From Planctomycetaceae bacterium (GTDB lineage: Bacteria; Planctomycetota; Planctomycetia; Pirellulales; Pirellulaceae), in assembly GCA_002709045.1 (NCBI GenBank), contig PAPJ01000035.1, forward strand, positions 1 through 64,000: DNA of 64,000 nt, read 5' to 3'. Position numbers and translations under genes: made by a program. Every line of letters starts with the position of its first letter. Position 1 is the first letter of the stretch. The notes beneath the pieces were generated by a model that saw only the letters and a program-made list of their open reading frames with translations, made no database searches and was not told the origin of the DNA. Shown here piece after piece: positions 1 to 8,220 of the stretch.

Positions 1-1
1 A

Positions 2-118
2 GCAAAAATACTAGAAAATAACAAATTACCTGCTGAAGAACCTGCTGCTGAAGAACCTGCTGCTGAAGAACCTGCTGCTGAAGAACCTGCTGCTGAAGAA
101 CCAGCTGCTGAAGAGTAA
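2..118 (+). CDS. rpsB: 30S ribosomal protein S2, C-terminal tail (partial)
   Basis: The open frame enters from the left edge and ends at TAA 116-118. Only 38 residues are visible: a short linker, then a low-complexity acidic tail of repeated Pro-Ala-Ala-Glu-Glu. No catalytic or fold-defining residues are present, so the identity rests on position. It lies directly upstream of tsf, and rpsB-tsf is one of the most conserved gene pairs in bacteria. Acidic Ala/Glu-rich extensions on S2 are, from memory, common in Planctomycetota. Any other protein with an acidic tail upstream of tsf would look the same. Confidence 0.7.
   Translation, partial: AKILENNKLPAEEPAAEEPAAEEPAAEEPAAEEPAAEE
41..115. repeat. 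15-bp coding tandem repeat, five units
   Basis: Five consecutive 15-bp units encode PAAEE at the end of the S2 frame, preceded by a 12-bp degenerate unit at 29-40. The first four full units are identical. The last differs at two third-codon positions (cca for cct, gag for gaa). The near-perfect nucleotide identity suggests recent slippage expansion. Confidence 0.9.
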
Positions 119-289
119 GCATCTAAAACAGTGCATGGTCGTTTCCTAGCGACTGCCTGCTGCTTTTACAATCAATCGTTAGTTCCTGCTTAAGTCTTTT
201 ATCGAATGATTCAGTCAAGCGACCGTTCTTAAGCCGGAGCATTTAATTAAAACACAAATTTTAGAAACTACTTTTGAAGGAGATCTGTC

Positions 290-1153
290 ATGGCAGTTAC
301 TGCCGCCGCAGTTAAAGAACTTCGAGAAAAAACTGGCCTTCCAATGATGGATTGCAAGAAGGCTCTTACCGAATGCGACGGAGACCAGCAAGCAGCCGTA
401 CAGTGGTTGCGCGAACGTGGTGCTCAGGTATTCGAAAAACGGGCTGGAAGAACAACAGCCTTTGGACGATTCGGACTTTACATTGGTCTGGAAAAAGACA
501 CCGGCGCGATGGTCGAACTGAAGTGCGAAAGTGCACCGGTCACCACGAATGAAGAATTCATCCAGTATGCAAACGATCTGGCTGAAGCACTGGCGAACAA
601 TCCAGATATCTCAGATGCTGATAGTCTGCTGGCTCTCAACACACCAAGTCAGCCTGGTATGACTCTCGGAGACGTAAAAAACGACTTGTTTAACCGCATA
701 CGTGAAGTCTTCAACGTTGGTCGAATGATTCGTCTGGAAGGTGGTTGTGGTGGATACAGCCATAACGCCGGCACTGTTTCCGGAGTATTGCTGGCGGCTG
801 ACGGAAACGACGATGAAGCTGCCCGCGGTATCTGCCAACACATCGCCGCGATGCGGCCTGCCGGATTGAGTCCTGAAGATTTACCCGCAGACATCGTCGA
901 CAATGAACGCGCTATTTTGCGTGATGCAGCTTTAGCTGAAGGCAAGCCCGAGAACATCGTTGACAAGATGGTTGAAGGTCGTATGCGTAACTTCTTTGCT
1001 GAACGAGTTTTGACTTCTCAGGAATATGTCAAAGCCGAAAACAAAGAAACTGTTGGCGAATATGCTGCCAGCGTTGGGTTAACTTTGAAGCAATTCGTCC
1101 ACTGGGAACTCGGTGACGACGAAGAAGATTCTGAGGAAGCTTCAGAAGAATAA
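290..1153 (+). CDS. tsf: translation elongation factor Ts
   Basis: EF-Ts is the guanine-nucleotide exchange factor that recycles EF-Tu-GDP in the cytoplasm. The 287-residue product has the N-terminal UBA-like segment with the family hallmark LPMMDCKKALTE near residues 16-27, then the core domains rich in conserved Glu/Asn. The length matches the family (about 280-300). The last residues are strongly acidic. ATG at 290 is supported by GAAGGAG at 276-282. It follows the rpsB tail and is closed by a strong hairpin at 1177. The family assignment is firm. Confidence 0.97.
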   Translation: MAVTAAAVKELREKTGLPMMDCKKALTECDGDQQAAVQWLRERGAQVFEKRAGRTTAFGRFGLYIGLEKDTGAMVELKCESAPVTTNEEFIQYANDLAEALANNPDISDADSLLALNTPSQPGMTLGDVKNDLFNRIREVFNVGRMIRLEGGCGGYSHNAGTVSGVLLAADGNDDEAARGICQHIAAMRPAGLSPEDLPADIVDNERAILRDAALAEGKPENIVDKMVEGRMRNFFAERVLTSQEYVKAENKETVGEYAASVGLTLKQFVHWELGDDEEDSEEASEE

Positions 1154-1176
1154 ACCATAAGTGTTCGCACAAAAAA

Positions 1177-1208
1177 TAAGCCCCGAGTAAAATCGGGGCT
1201 TACTTTTT
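1177..1208 (+). terminator. rho-independent terminator after tsf
   Basis: A perfect 10-bp stem (taagccccga / tcggggctta) at 1177-1186 and 1193-1202 has a 6-nt loop and is followed by CTTTTT. It ends the rpsB-tsf unit. Confidence 0.9.
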
Positions 1209-1275
1209 GCGATTCGTTTTTTCATACCCCCTAACGGAATTCACCAGTTCCTCAACAAGCTACAAGGCCACAAGG

Positions 1276-2013
1276 ATGTCAAACCAAGAGAATACCCAAT
1301 CGCCTAAATACAAACGCGTCGTTTTAAAACTCTCCGGGGAAAGTCTCGCCCGAGCAGGTGAACGAGGCATCAGCATGGAAGAAGTTGCGGGAATTTCCCG
1401 ACAAATCAGTCAGGCGCGGCAGTTGGGATGTGAAATCGCCATCGTCTGCGGTGGTGGTAATATCCTACGTGGTGCCCAATTCAAAGAAAAAAATGTCAGT
1501 ATTCATGAAGCAACTGCACACTACATGGGTATGCTGGCAACAGTAATTAATGCGCTGGCACTGCAGGATGCACTGGAAGCACTGGGGTCACAAACTCGCG
1601 TTATGTCGGCGATTCGCATGGATGGTGTTGCAGAACCATATATTCGCCGACGTGCAAAACGGCATCTTGAAAAGGGCCGTGTGGTTATTATTGCAGCAGG
1701 AATTGGAAGTCCGTTTGTAACCACCGATACAGCCGCTGCTCAGCGAGCACTCGAACTGGAAGCCGATATCCTACTAAAAGCAACTCGAGTGGATGGCGTT
1801 TACAGCGAAGATCCCGAAAAAAATCCGCACGCTATTTTCTATCCCGAACTTACTTTCCAAACCGTTCGTGATCAGGGTCTGCAAGTCATGGACAGTACCG
1901 CTATCACGCATTGCATGGAAAACAAAATGCCAATTCTGGTATTTAATTACAAAGTCAATGGCAACATTGAACGAGCCGTTCAGGGTGAGACGCTGGGAAC
2001 TTATATTGGCTAA
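1276..2013 (+). CDS. pyrH: UMP kinase
   Basis: It phosphorylates UMP to UDP in pyrimidine nucleotide synthesis and belongs to the amino-acid kinase fold. Visible motifs are KLSGESLA near the start, the glycine-rich CGGGNILRG, and KATRVDGVY in the second half. The 245-residue length is typical of hexameric bacterial UMP kinases. I chose ATG 1276 over the upstream TTG at 1207. The longer start would lie in the tsf terminator and add a 23-residue tail not expected in the family, while ATG 1276 is preceded by CAAGG. The order rpsB-tsf-pyrH-frr is the classic bacterial arrangement. Confidence 0.97.
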   Translation: MSNQENTQSPKYKRVVLKLSGESLARAGERGISMEEVAGISRQISQARQLGCEIAIVCGGGNILRGAQFKEKNVSIHEATAHYMGMLATVINALALQDALEALGSQTRVMSAIRMDGVAEPYIRRRAKRHLEKGRVVIIAAGIGSPFVTTDTAAAQRALELEADILLKATRVDGVYSEDPEKNPHAIFYPELTFQTVRDQGLQVMDSTAITHCMENKMPILVFNYKVNGNIERAVQGETLGTYIG

Positions 2014-2147
2014 AATGAAATTAGTCCGTGTGATTCGGTTATTAGCTTAACTTTACATTGCCCCTTGAAACGCTGATAATTACGGTAACCCACAATTAAC
2101 GAGATTAACTGACTCAGGCAAATATTACAGATAGCTGAAAAAATACG

Positions 2148-2708
2148 ATGTATGACGAAATACTACTAGATACCGAAGAACGAATGGACAAAGCCCTCGA
2201 GCACCTAAGGAATAATCTCGCGGGGATCCGCACCGGCAGGGCCAATCCAGGGTTGGTGGACTCAATCCGCGTTGAGTGTTATGGTTCTCAGACTCCGCTC
2301 AAGCAGCTTGCAAACGTCGGATGCCCGGAACCACAACAAATTGTCATTCGCCCTTACGACCCGAGCGTGATCAAAGATATCGAAAAAGCCATTGTTGCCA
2401 GCGACCTGGGATACAACCCGCAGGGGGATGGCCGAGTGATCCGGATTAATGTCCCTGCCCTTTCGGGTGAAGTCCGTAAGAAAATGGTCACTCGTATTAA
2501 GGAACTGTCCGAGGAAGCCAAGGTCTCAATTCGAAATGTACGTCGTGATGGTAACAAAGCGGCTGAACAGGGTGAAAAAGATAAAGCACTTACCGAAGAC
2601 GATCGAGATTCACTAAAAGACGAAATTCAAAAGTTGACCAATAGCTACGAAGAAAAGGTCAACGATGCGGCAAAAACTAGAGAATCTGAGGTAATGGAAG
2701 ACGCTTAA
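2148..2708 (+). CDS. frr: ribosome recycling factor
   Basis: RRF works with EF-G to split post-termination ribosomes. The 186-residue product fits the family (about 185). Recognisable segments are the N-terminal HLRNNLAGIRTGRANPGLVD, with the conserved RTGRA, and the long C-terminal helix rich in Lys/Glu containing KKMVTRIKELSEEAKVSIRN. It lies 134 bp after pyrH on the same strand, so co-transcription is likely. No strong Shine-Dalgarno is seen before ATG 2148. Confidence 0.97.
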   Translation: MYDEILLDTEERMDKALEHLRNNLAGIRTGRANPGLVDSIRVECYGSQTPLKQLANVGCPEPQQIVIRPYDPSVIKDIEKAIVASDLGYNPQGDGRVIRINVPALSGEVRKKMVTRIKELSEEAKVSIRNVRRDGNKAAEQGEKDKALTEDDRDSLKDEIQKLTNSYEEKVNDAAKTRESEVMEDA

Positions 2709-2791
2709 TTACAAGTAACTCGATTACTGTACTTTCAGGCATCGTGTCCTCGTAGCAATTTCGTTTGACTCGTTCGGCAAGGAAACGTTTC

Positions 2792-4999
2792 ATGTCTGAA
2801 AACATGCTCGACTTTCAATGCCCTCATTGTCGTGTCAACCATCAACTACCCATGGAATTCGCTGGCAATAGACAAGCCTGTAGTGCATGTGGTGAAACTA
2901 TGCGTCTGCCGTCGATAGTTCGCAACCCTGCTAACGGTCAAAAAAATGCAAAGGTAAACCAATCACAGACCGGGGCCATCATGGTCAGCTGTCCGCTTTG
3001 TAGTAAAACGCTTTATGCATCCCAACAGCAGGCGGGCAAAGAAGTCCTTTGTGAAACCTGTCTCGAATCCATTCCCGTACCCGGGTTGGCTCCTGACCAG
3101 CGTCAACTTAAGTCGGATACACCGGAACGTTCGCTGGCCACTACAACTCAAAACGAGGCACCGTCCCCAAAGGCCGCTCCCGCAGTTACGTCCAAACCAG
3201 AATCTGTTCTCAAGGACAATAATTTAAATCCGACACATGAACATAAGTCCCTAGAGGCTGAGGAATTACAGCCAAATGAATTTTCTGCGGCCGAAAGTGG
3301 TGAATTTAAACTCGAGCCTTTGGCGAATAAACCGCCTGGATCATCATCTCCGTCTGCTACTGAAATCCCCCCCGAATCAGCGGCGACCACAGTCTCGCTT
3401 ACTCCCATTGAGTCTGTTGCGCCTGCGAATGAACAACCTTCAAATCAAGAGGAAGAGATCATTGAGCTTGAAGCGATTGGAGAAGCTCCTTCAATTCCGG
3501 TCCACCCGCTACAGCCCGCTACCGCAGTTCCCGTGGATATCACGCCGGAGGAGGGGGTCGAGTATGAATTAGTGGTCCGCTGGGCTGTCCTTTGCCCTTG
3601 CTGTCAAGCGCGACTAATCGTCTATCAACAGGATGTTGGAAACACTGTGCAATGCAGCAATTGTAATCAACCGGTTACCGTCGAATCCCGACAACCACTC
3701 CCACGCCCGGAACGTGTCGCCAAAATTTTACACCACTACATCGGTCAGCAAACCAGAATCGCTGTACTCTCCAAAAACCAGCCCCAACCGGAGAGGGAAA
3801 TCGTTTATAAGACAATTATTGAATGGGAGGTACAATGTGATGTCTGCGGCACAGGCCTCGCAGCAACGCCTGAAGATGTGGGAACTCAAAAAAAATGCCC
3901 CGACTGTTACAAAGTACATACAATTGTTGCTCCTTCCAAAATGCCTGATCCTATACAGCGGATGGTTCGGGATGAACTGGAAGAACTGGAAGAACTGGAA
4001 GAACTGGAAGAACTTAATTCTCCTCAGGTAACAACCGCTCAAAGCAACACACCCAGCAAGCAGATACTGAGTGAAATGCCTGATATGCGGGATAAGATTC
4101 AACGTGATGAATATGTTGCCAGCCGACAAATCCTTGAAAAGGCACAACAACAACAAAACAAAAAAAATGAACTACAGGAAGAATTACACAAAAACAAAAA
4201 TGAATGGCTAAATGCGATTACTCAATTAGTCACTATTCCAAACACGGTGGCCCGCATTACATTGTTAACCATTGGCTACGCCGTAACAGCTGCTTTTTTT
4301 TCGATGTCACTGAACCTCATTACCGACAATTCCAGTACTCAAACCGAATCAGGAAAAGATGGAACAACTGCTGTCTCGGAACAAATTGACATCAAACAAT
4401 CTATCAAGGCTCCTGCCTCAGTCATCAGCAATGTCGGAGCGATCTTGTTATTCATTGCCACTTTAACCTTATTTATAGTGGTCAATCTGGCAGGGCTTCC
4501 AACACTCATGAACATTCTGAGGCAAACGGCTGAAGGAGACTTAGAACTCTCCTATTGGCCTCCATTTTCCATAACCAGTTGGTTTTCAGATGCGGCCATT
4601 ATGTTTATTGGAATCTGCTACTCTCTTATTCCGGCGAGCATTGTGTTCACGGTATTGAATCTCATGTTCCAACAATCTCTGATTCCCATGATGTTGAGTT
4701 CCATTACAGCAATAATTCTATTTCCTTTCATTCTGATGAATATCCTGGGTTCCGGCAGTCTTGCAAGACCTCTCTCAGGCGAATTCACTAGACAGCTTAA
4801 ATATCAAAGTGACTTACTGGCCAAATTCTTATTTTTCACAATCTTGGTAATCATCATTAACTTAGTGGGATTCAATCTTTTGATTAGCCGGAGTTTAATG
4901 CAGTCCATGGTCGGAGGATCGATGATCTGGATTGGTTATGTTTTACTGGCAAGACTCGTTGGTTTTCTAGGTTTCAATCTGACTGTTAGGAATAACTAA
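2792..4999 (+). CDS. multi-zinc-ribbon integral membrane protein
   Basis: The 735-residue product has no recognised name. The N-terminal half carries four CxxC-x(about 16)-CxxC zinc-ribbon-like knuckles: near residues 10-33 and 67-90, then two more about 50-60 residues apart starting near 265. They are separated by a Pro/Ala/Glu-rich linker. An ELE-type repeat (nucleotides 3974-4015) and a Gln/Lys/Asn-rich coiled segment follow. The last 250 residues contain about six hydrophobic spans. ATG 2792 is chosen because AAGGA sits at 2779-2783; an upstream TTG at 2765 would add nine residues. Cytosolic zinc ribbons on a polytopic membrane anchor suggest protein-protein or nucleic-acid binding at the membrane, but this is inference. 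Confidence 0.8.
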   Translation: MSENMLDFQCPHCRVNHQLPMEFAGNRQACSACGETMRLPSIVRNPANGQKNAKVNQSQTGAIMVSCPLCSKTLYASQQQAGKEVLCETCLESIPVPGLAPDQRQLKSDTPERSLATTTQNEAPSPKAAPAVTSKPESVLKDNNLNPTHEHKSLEAEELQPNEFSAAESGEFKLEPLANKPPGSSSPSATEIPPESAATTVSLTPIESVAPANEQPSNQEEEIIELEAIGEAPSIPVHPLQPATAVPVDITPEEGVEYELVVRWAVLCPCCQARLIVYQQDVGNTVQCSNCNQPVTVESRQPLPRPERVAKILHHYIGQQTRIAVLSKNQPQPEREIVYKTIIEWEVQCDVCGTGLAATPEDVGTQKKCPDCYKVHTIVAPSKMPDPIQRMVRDELEELEELEELEELNSPQVTTAQSNTPSKQILSEMPDMRDKIQRDEYVASRQILEKAQQQQNKKNELQEELHKNKNEWLNAITQLVTIPNTVARITLLTIGYAVTAAFFSMSLNLITDNSSTQTESGKDGTTAVSEQIDIKQSIKAPASVISNVGAILLFIATLTLFIVVNLAGLPTLMNILRQTAEGDLELSYWPPFSITSWFSDAAIMFIGICYSLIPASIVFTVLNLMFQQSLIPMMLSSITAIILFPFILMNILGSGSLARPLSGEFTRQLKYQSDLLAKFLFFTILVIIINLVGFNLLISRSLMQSMVGGSMIWIGYVLLARLVGFLGFNLTVRNN
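3974..4015. repeat. 9-bp coding tandem repeat (Glu-Leu-Glu)
   Basis: Four perfect copies of gaactggaa and a partial fifth, inside the zinc-ribbon membrane protein, encode an acidic Glu/Leu stretch of about 14 residues that separates the last ribbon from the coiled segment. Confidence 0.9.
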
Positions 5000-5005
5000 A
5001 AACTG

Positions 5006-6826
5006 TCAGAGTATTTGATCTACGATCCTGCTGATATCAGCCTGCAGAGATTCTAACCTGACACTCATTTCTTCATGCGTTACATTTAGATCTGCTAAAT
5101 TCTCTGCCGCTTCATAAGTAAACAGATAAATCTTTACTTTTGGTTCCGTGCCTGACGGCCGGATGCATAAATAATTTCCTTCCTGATCAAAATCGAAGAA
5201 GATGAGATTGCCTGTCGGCCCTTTCAATTCATCGGTTTCACTACCGCGATGGGTAATGGTATGTGTCAAATAGTCTCGTTTACTCTGGACGTTTAATCCT
5301 CCGAGGGTTTCCGGCATGGAGTCTCTAAAGTGATTCATCAGACGAGTCATTCGTCCCATCCCTTCGCTTCCTTCCATATAAATCGTGATGAGTTCTTCCT
5401 GATGATAACCGTATTGCCAGTAGAGAGACTCCAGATAGTCAAACAGCGTTTTACCGTCAGCTTTGAGTCTGGCAGCTAATTCTGCCAACAGCATAGATGC
5501 GACAGCTCCATCTTTGTCACGGCAATAATCACTGATCATAAATCCATGGGATTCTTCAGTACCATAAACAAAGTGTTCTGCCCCTCCTTGATCAATTGCT
5601 CCGGCAATCCATTTAAAACCGACGAGTAAATCTCCATGCGTAGTTACACCAAAACTATCGCCAATGCGTTTGAGCATTTGCGTTGTCACCAACGTTGTCA
5701 CCTGAAAACTTTCGTCGCTAAGCCGACCTACTTGTTGTAGTGACTCCAGGCGATAGGCACCGAGCATCGCACAAAGCTGATTGCCGTTAAATATTTTCCA
5801 GTCAGCATCGGCACTTAAACTTACCGGAGCGGCGCATCCCAAGCGATCCGCATCCGGATCGGTCACGAGGATAACATCTGCTGACTGTTGCCGCGCGAAT
5901 TCGATGATCGGTTGATAGACTTCGACATTCTCAGGATTCGATATTTGCCCGGCCACGTTAGTAAAATCAGGATCGGGATTGGCATGTCCCGGAAACATGA
6001 CTACGTCTTCAAATCCGGAAGCATTTAACACCGCTGGGATAACATTACCTCCAACACCGTGCAGCGGCGAATATACCAGTTTCAAATCCCGGGGTCCCGG
6101 TCGGGACAGCTGAACAAGAGTCTTTTGAAATGCCGCATCAATCTCAGCGGTGCAAATAGAAACCTGGCCATCATTAAGTGCGGTTTCAAATCGAGTGGAT
6201 TCAATATCCTTAACATTTTCCATCACTTCCTGAATAATCGCCTGATCATGAGGCGGTAATATCTGACCACCGGTGGACCAATAAACTTTGACGGCATTAT
6301 CAGAAGGAGGGTTATGGCTCGCCGTCACCATGATTCCACAATGACATTGTTTCTCACGCACCAGAAAAGATAACTGAGGTGTTGCCCGATAGTCATCCAA
6401 CATATATACATGAAAACCGTTGGCGACCATAATGCCGCTACATAGCTCGGCAAACTCCCGGGAACGGTGTCGGGTATCATAAGCGACAGCACATTTTAAG
6501 CCTTCAGTACCAAACTGCGATTTTACGTAATTTGCCAGTCCCTGAGCACTTTCTCCAATCGTACGTTCGTTGATCGTATTAGATCCAAAGGGATACATCC
6601 TGCCACGACGACCACCAGTTCCGAATTCCAGTACCTTCCAAAATGCATTATCCAGTTCCTGCCAACGATTGCTTTGAATATGCTCAATGATTCCGGGCAG
6701 ATACTTCCCGTACTCAGCAGCAGTGATCCAATGGCAAAGGTTTTCAACTGCGTTTGCTGAAATCTTTCCTTCGCTGCCCGCCTGCTGGACGGCAGCTACC
6801 AATAATTGAAGATCAATATTCGTCAT
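5006..6826 (-). CDS. phosphohexomutase (phosphoglucomutase/phosphomannomutase family)
   Basis: It interconverts sugar 1- and 6-phosphates through a phosphoserine enzyme, supplying hexose-1-phosphate for nucleotide sugars. The 606-residue protein has the active-site loop TASHNPPSDNAVKVY with Ser170 as the expected phosphoserine, the metal-binding DPDADRLG, a sugar-binding GTEESHGF, and the C-terminal phosphate-binding RPSGTEPKVKIY. All four domains are present. The length resembles the longer PgcA-type mutases rather than the 450-residue GlmM/ManB type. Substrate preference cannot be read from sequence. It converges on the upstream gene with 6 bp between stops. Confidence 0.93.
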   Translation of the reverse strand: MTNIDLQLLVAAVQQAGSEGKISANAVENLCHWITAAEYGKYLPGIIEHIQSNRWQELDNAFWKVLEFGTGGRRGRMYPFGSNTINERTIGESAQGLANYVKSQFGTEGLKCAVAYDTRHRSREFAELCSGIMVANGFHVYMLDDYRATPQLSFLVREKQCHCGIMVTASHNPPSDNAVKVYWSTGGQILPPHDQAIIQEVMENVKDIESTRFETALNDGQVSICTAEIDAAFQKTLVQLSRPGPRDLKLVYSPLHGVGGNVIPAVLNASGFEDVVMFPGHANPDPDFTNVAGQISNPENVEVYQPIIEFARQQSADVILVTDPDADRLGCAAPVSLSADADWKIFNGNQLCAMLGAYRLESLQQVGRLSDESFQVTTLVTTQMLKRIGDSFGVTTHGDLLVGFKWIAGAIDQGGAEHFVYGTEESHGFMISDYCRDKDGAVASMLLAELAARLKADGKTLFDYLESLYWQYGYHQEELITIYMEGSEGMGRMTRLMNHFRDSMPETLGGLNVQSKRDYLTHTITHRGSETDELKGPTGNLIFFDFDQEGNYLCIRPSGTEPKVKIYLFTYEAAENLADLNVTHEEMSVRLESLQADISRIVDQIL

Positions 6827-7010
6827 CGGATTTTAACTGTTCCTGATCTGAAGCTCCATGGAATCCCTGAAGGGCTTTATAGAGTATATAAGGCAATTGG
6901 CAATTCAAAAATGAATAGACATATCAAAACGGGATCCGACTAACGAACGCACCATTGTTTTGTACAATACTCTATTATCTAACAATCAATTAAAGATCAA
7001 GAGTACCCCA

Positions 7011-8009
7011 ATGACGATGAAAGCTGCTTATATCACTGAATGTGGACCGCCTCAGAATATCCAATACGGAGACCTTGAAAGGCCGGATGCAACAGGTACC
7101 CAAGTACTAGTCAAAGTCGGAGCTGTCTCACTCAATCCTGTCGATACTTATATTCGCAATGGAGCCAACTATTGGGAACTTCCCAATCCATTTGTGGTGG
7201 GCTGTGATTTAGCGGGAACCGTGGAAGCTGTGGGGGAAGAAGTCTCTCGATTTGTGATAGGTGACCGAGTTTGGGGAACCAATCAGGGTCTACTTGGTCG
7301 TCAGGGTACATTTGCCGAGTATTGCAGCGTCGATCAAGATTGGCTTTACCCAATCCCCGCAGGAATATCAGAAAATGACGCAGCTGCCTGTTCATTGGTG
7401 GGAGTTACGGCTCACTTAGGGCTGTTTCGGGATGCAAAAATTCAGGCCGGTGAAACAATCTTTGTGCATGGCGGTACCGGTGGTGTCGGATCAATGGTAC
7501 TACAAATGGCCAAGCGGGCCGGAGCTCGAGTCATTGCTACAGCTGGTTCTGACGAGAAGGCCGAGCGTTGCCGTGCATTAGGTGCCGACGTTGTCATCAA
7601 CTACAACACAGAAAATGAACTGCAAGCCATTCTGCAAGCCGCTCCGCAAGGTATCGATGTTTTTTGGGAAACTTTACGCGAACCGAACATCGAAGATATT
7701 GTCTCTGTCATGAAAGATCGTGGGCGTATCGTCATCATGGCCGGACGGGACGCCCGTCCTGAATTTCCGGTTGGACCATTCTATGTAAAGTGTCTCCAAC
7801 TATTTGGATTTGTTATGTTCAAAGCGTCTGCTGATGAACTACGAGCCTGTGCTGATGACATCAATACCTGGCTCGCTGACGGGTCTCTGAAAGCCCAAAT
7901 CAGTCATACTCTGCCACTGTCGGAAGCTGCCAGAGCGCATCAGCTTCAGGAAAACAACACACTTGGAAAAGAGGGAACGATTGCAGGCAAAATTGTGCTG
8001 AATCCGTAG
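7011..8009 (+). CDS. zinc-independent MDR oxidoreductase (quinone oxidoreductase-like)
   Basis: This is a 332-residue medium-chain dehydrogenase/reductase. It has a GroES-like N-terminal domain with GCDLAGTVEAVGEEV, then a Rossmann domain with VHGGTGGVGSMVLQMAKRAG for NADPH. The zinc-ligand cysteines of alcohol dehydrogenases are absent, which favours the NADPH:quinone reductase or zeta-crystallin branch. ATG 7011, or the second ATG at 7017, gives the usual MKAAYI start. The longer frame from TTG 6960 adds an atypical tail. It is a single gene, apparently monocistronic. The physiological acceptor is unknown. Confidence 0.9.
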   Translation: MTMKAAYITECGPPQNIQYGDLERPDATGTQVLVKVGAVSLNPVDTYIRNGANYWELPNPFVVGCDLAGTVEAVGEEVSRFVIGDRVWGTNQGLLGRQGTFAEYCSVDQDWLYPIPAGISENDAAACSLVGVTAHLGLFRDAKIQAGETIFVHGGTGGVGSMVLQMAKRAGARVIATAGSDEKAERCRALGADVVINYNTENELQAILQAAPQGIDVFWETLREPNIEDIVSVMKDRGRIVIMAGRDARPEFPVGPFYVKCLQLFGFVMFKASADELRACADDINTWLADGSLKAQISHTLPLSEAARAHQLQENNTLGKEGTIAGKIVLNP

Positions 8010-8075
8010 CAACCAGTAACTTGCGTCCGTATTGGTCGTGGCCGGTTAAGTATCCTTGAAGATCTGAAAGCTGTC

Positions 8076-8105
8076 TTGACCCAATTTTCCAAAAGACTCT
8101 ATACT
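8076..8105 (+). promoter_or_regulatory. putative sigma-70 type promoter
   Basis: TTGACC at 8076-8081 and TATACT at 8100-8105 are separated by 18 bp, close to the vegetative consensus, about 115 bp upstream of the parvulin gene start. A small hairpin (ccaactttcagttgg) lies in the leader. Confidence 0.4.
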
Positions 8106-8220
8106 CATCCCACCTTGTGGGCAGTTTACGCGCCAACTTTCAGTTGGAAAACACAAGTTTTTGGGGGACGGTAGAAGTCCCTTGACGGTCAAATGGAATT
8201 GATTGGTTAAGGAGCATCCG

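Noticed and set aside
1207..1275. Longer start for UMP kinase
   Set aside because: The extra codons lie in and just after the tsf terminator and add a tail absent from the family.
3728..4156. 142-codon minus-strand frame with Phe-Gln repeats
   Set aside because: It is the complement of the Glu-Leu repeat in the zinc-ribbon membrane protein, so the repeat explains its length.
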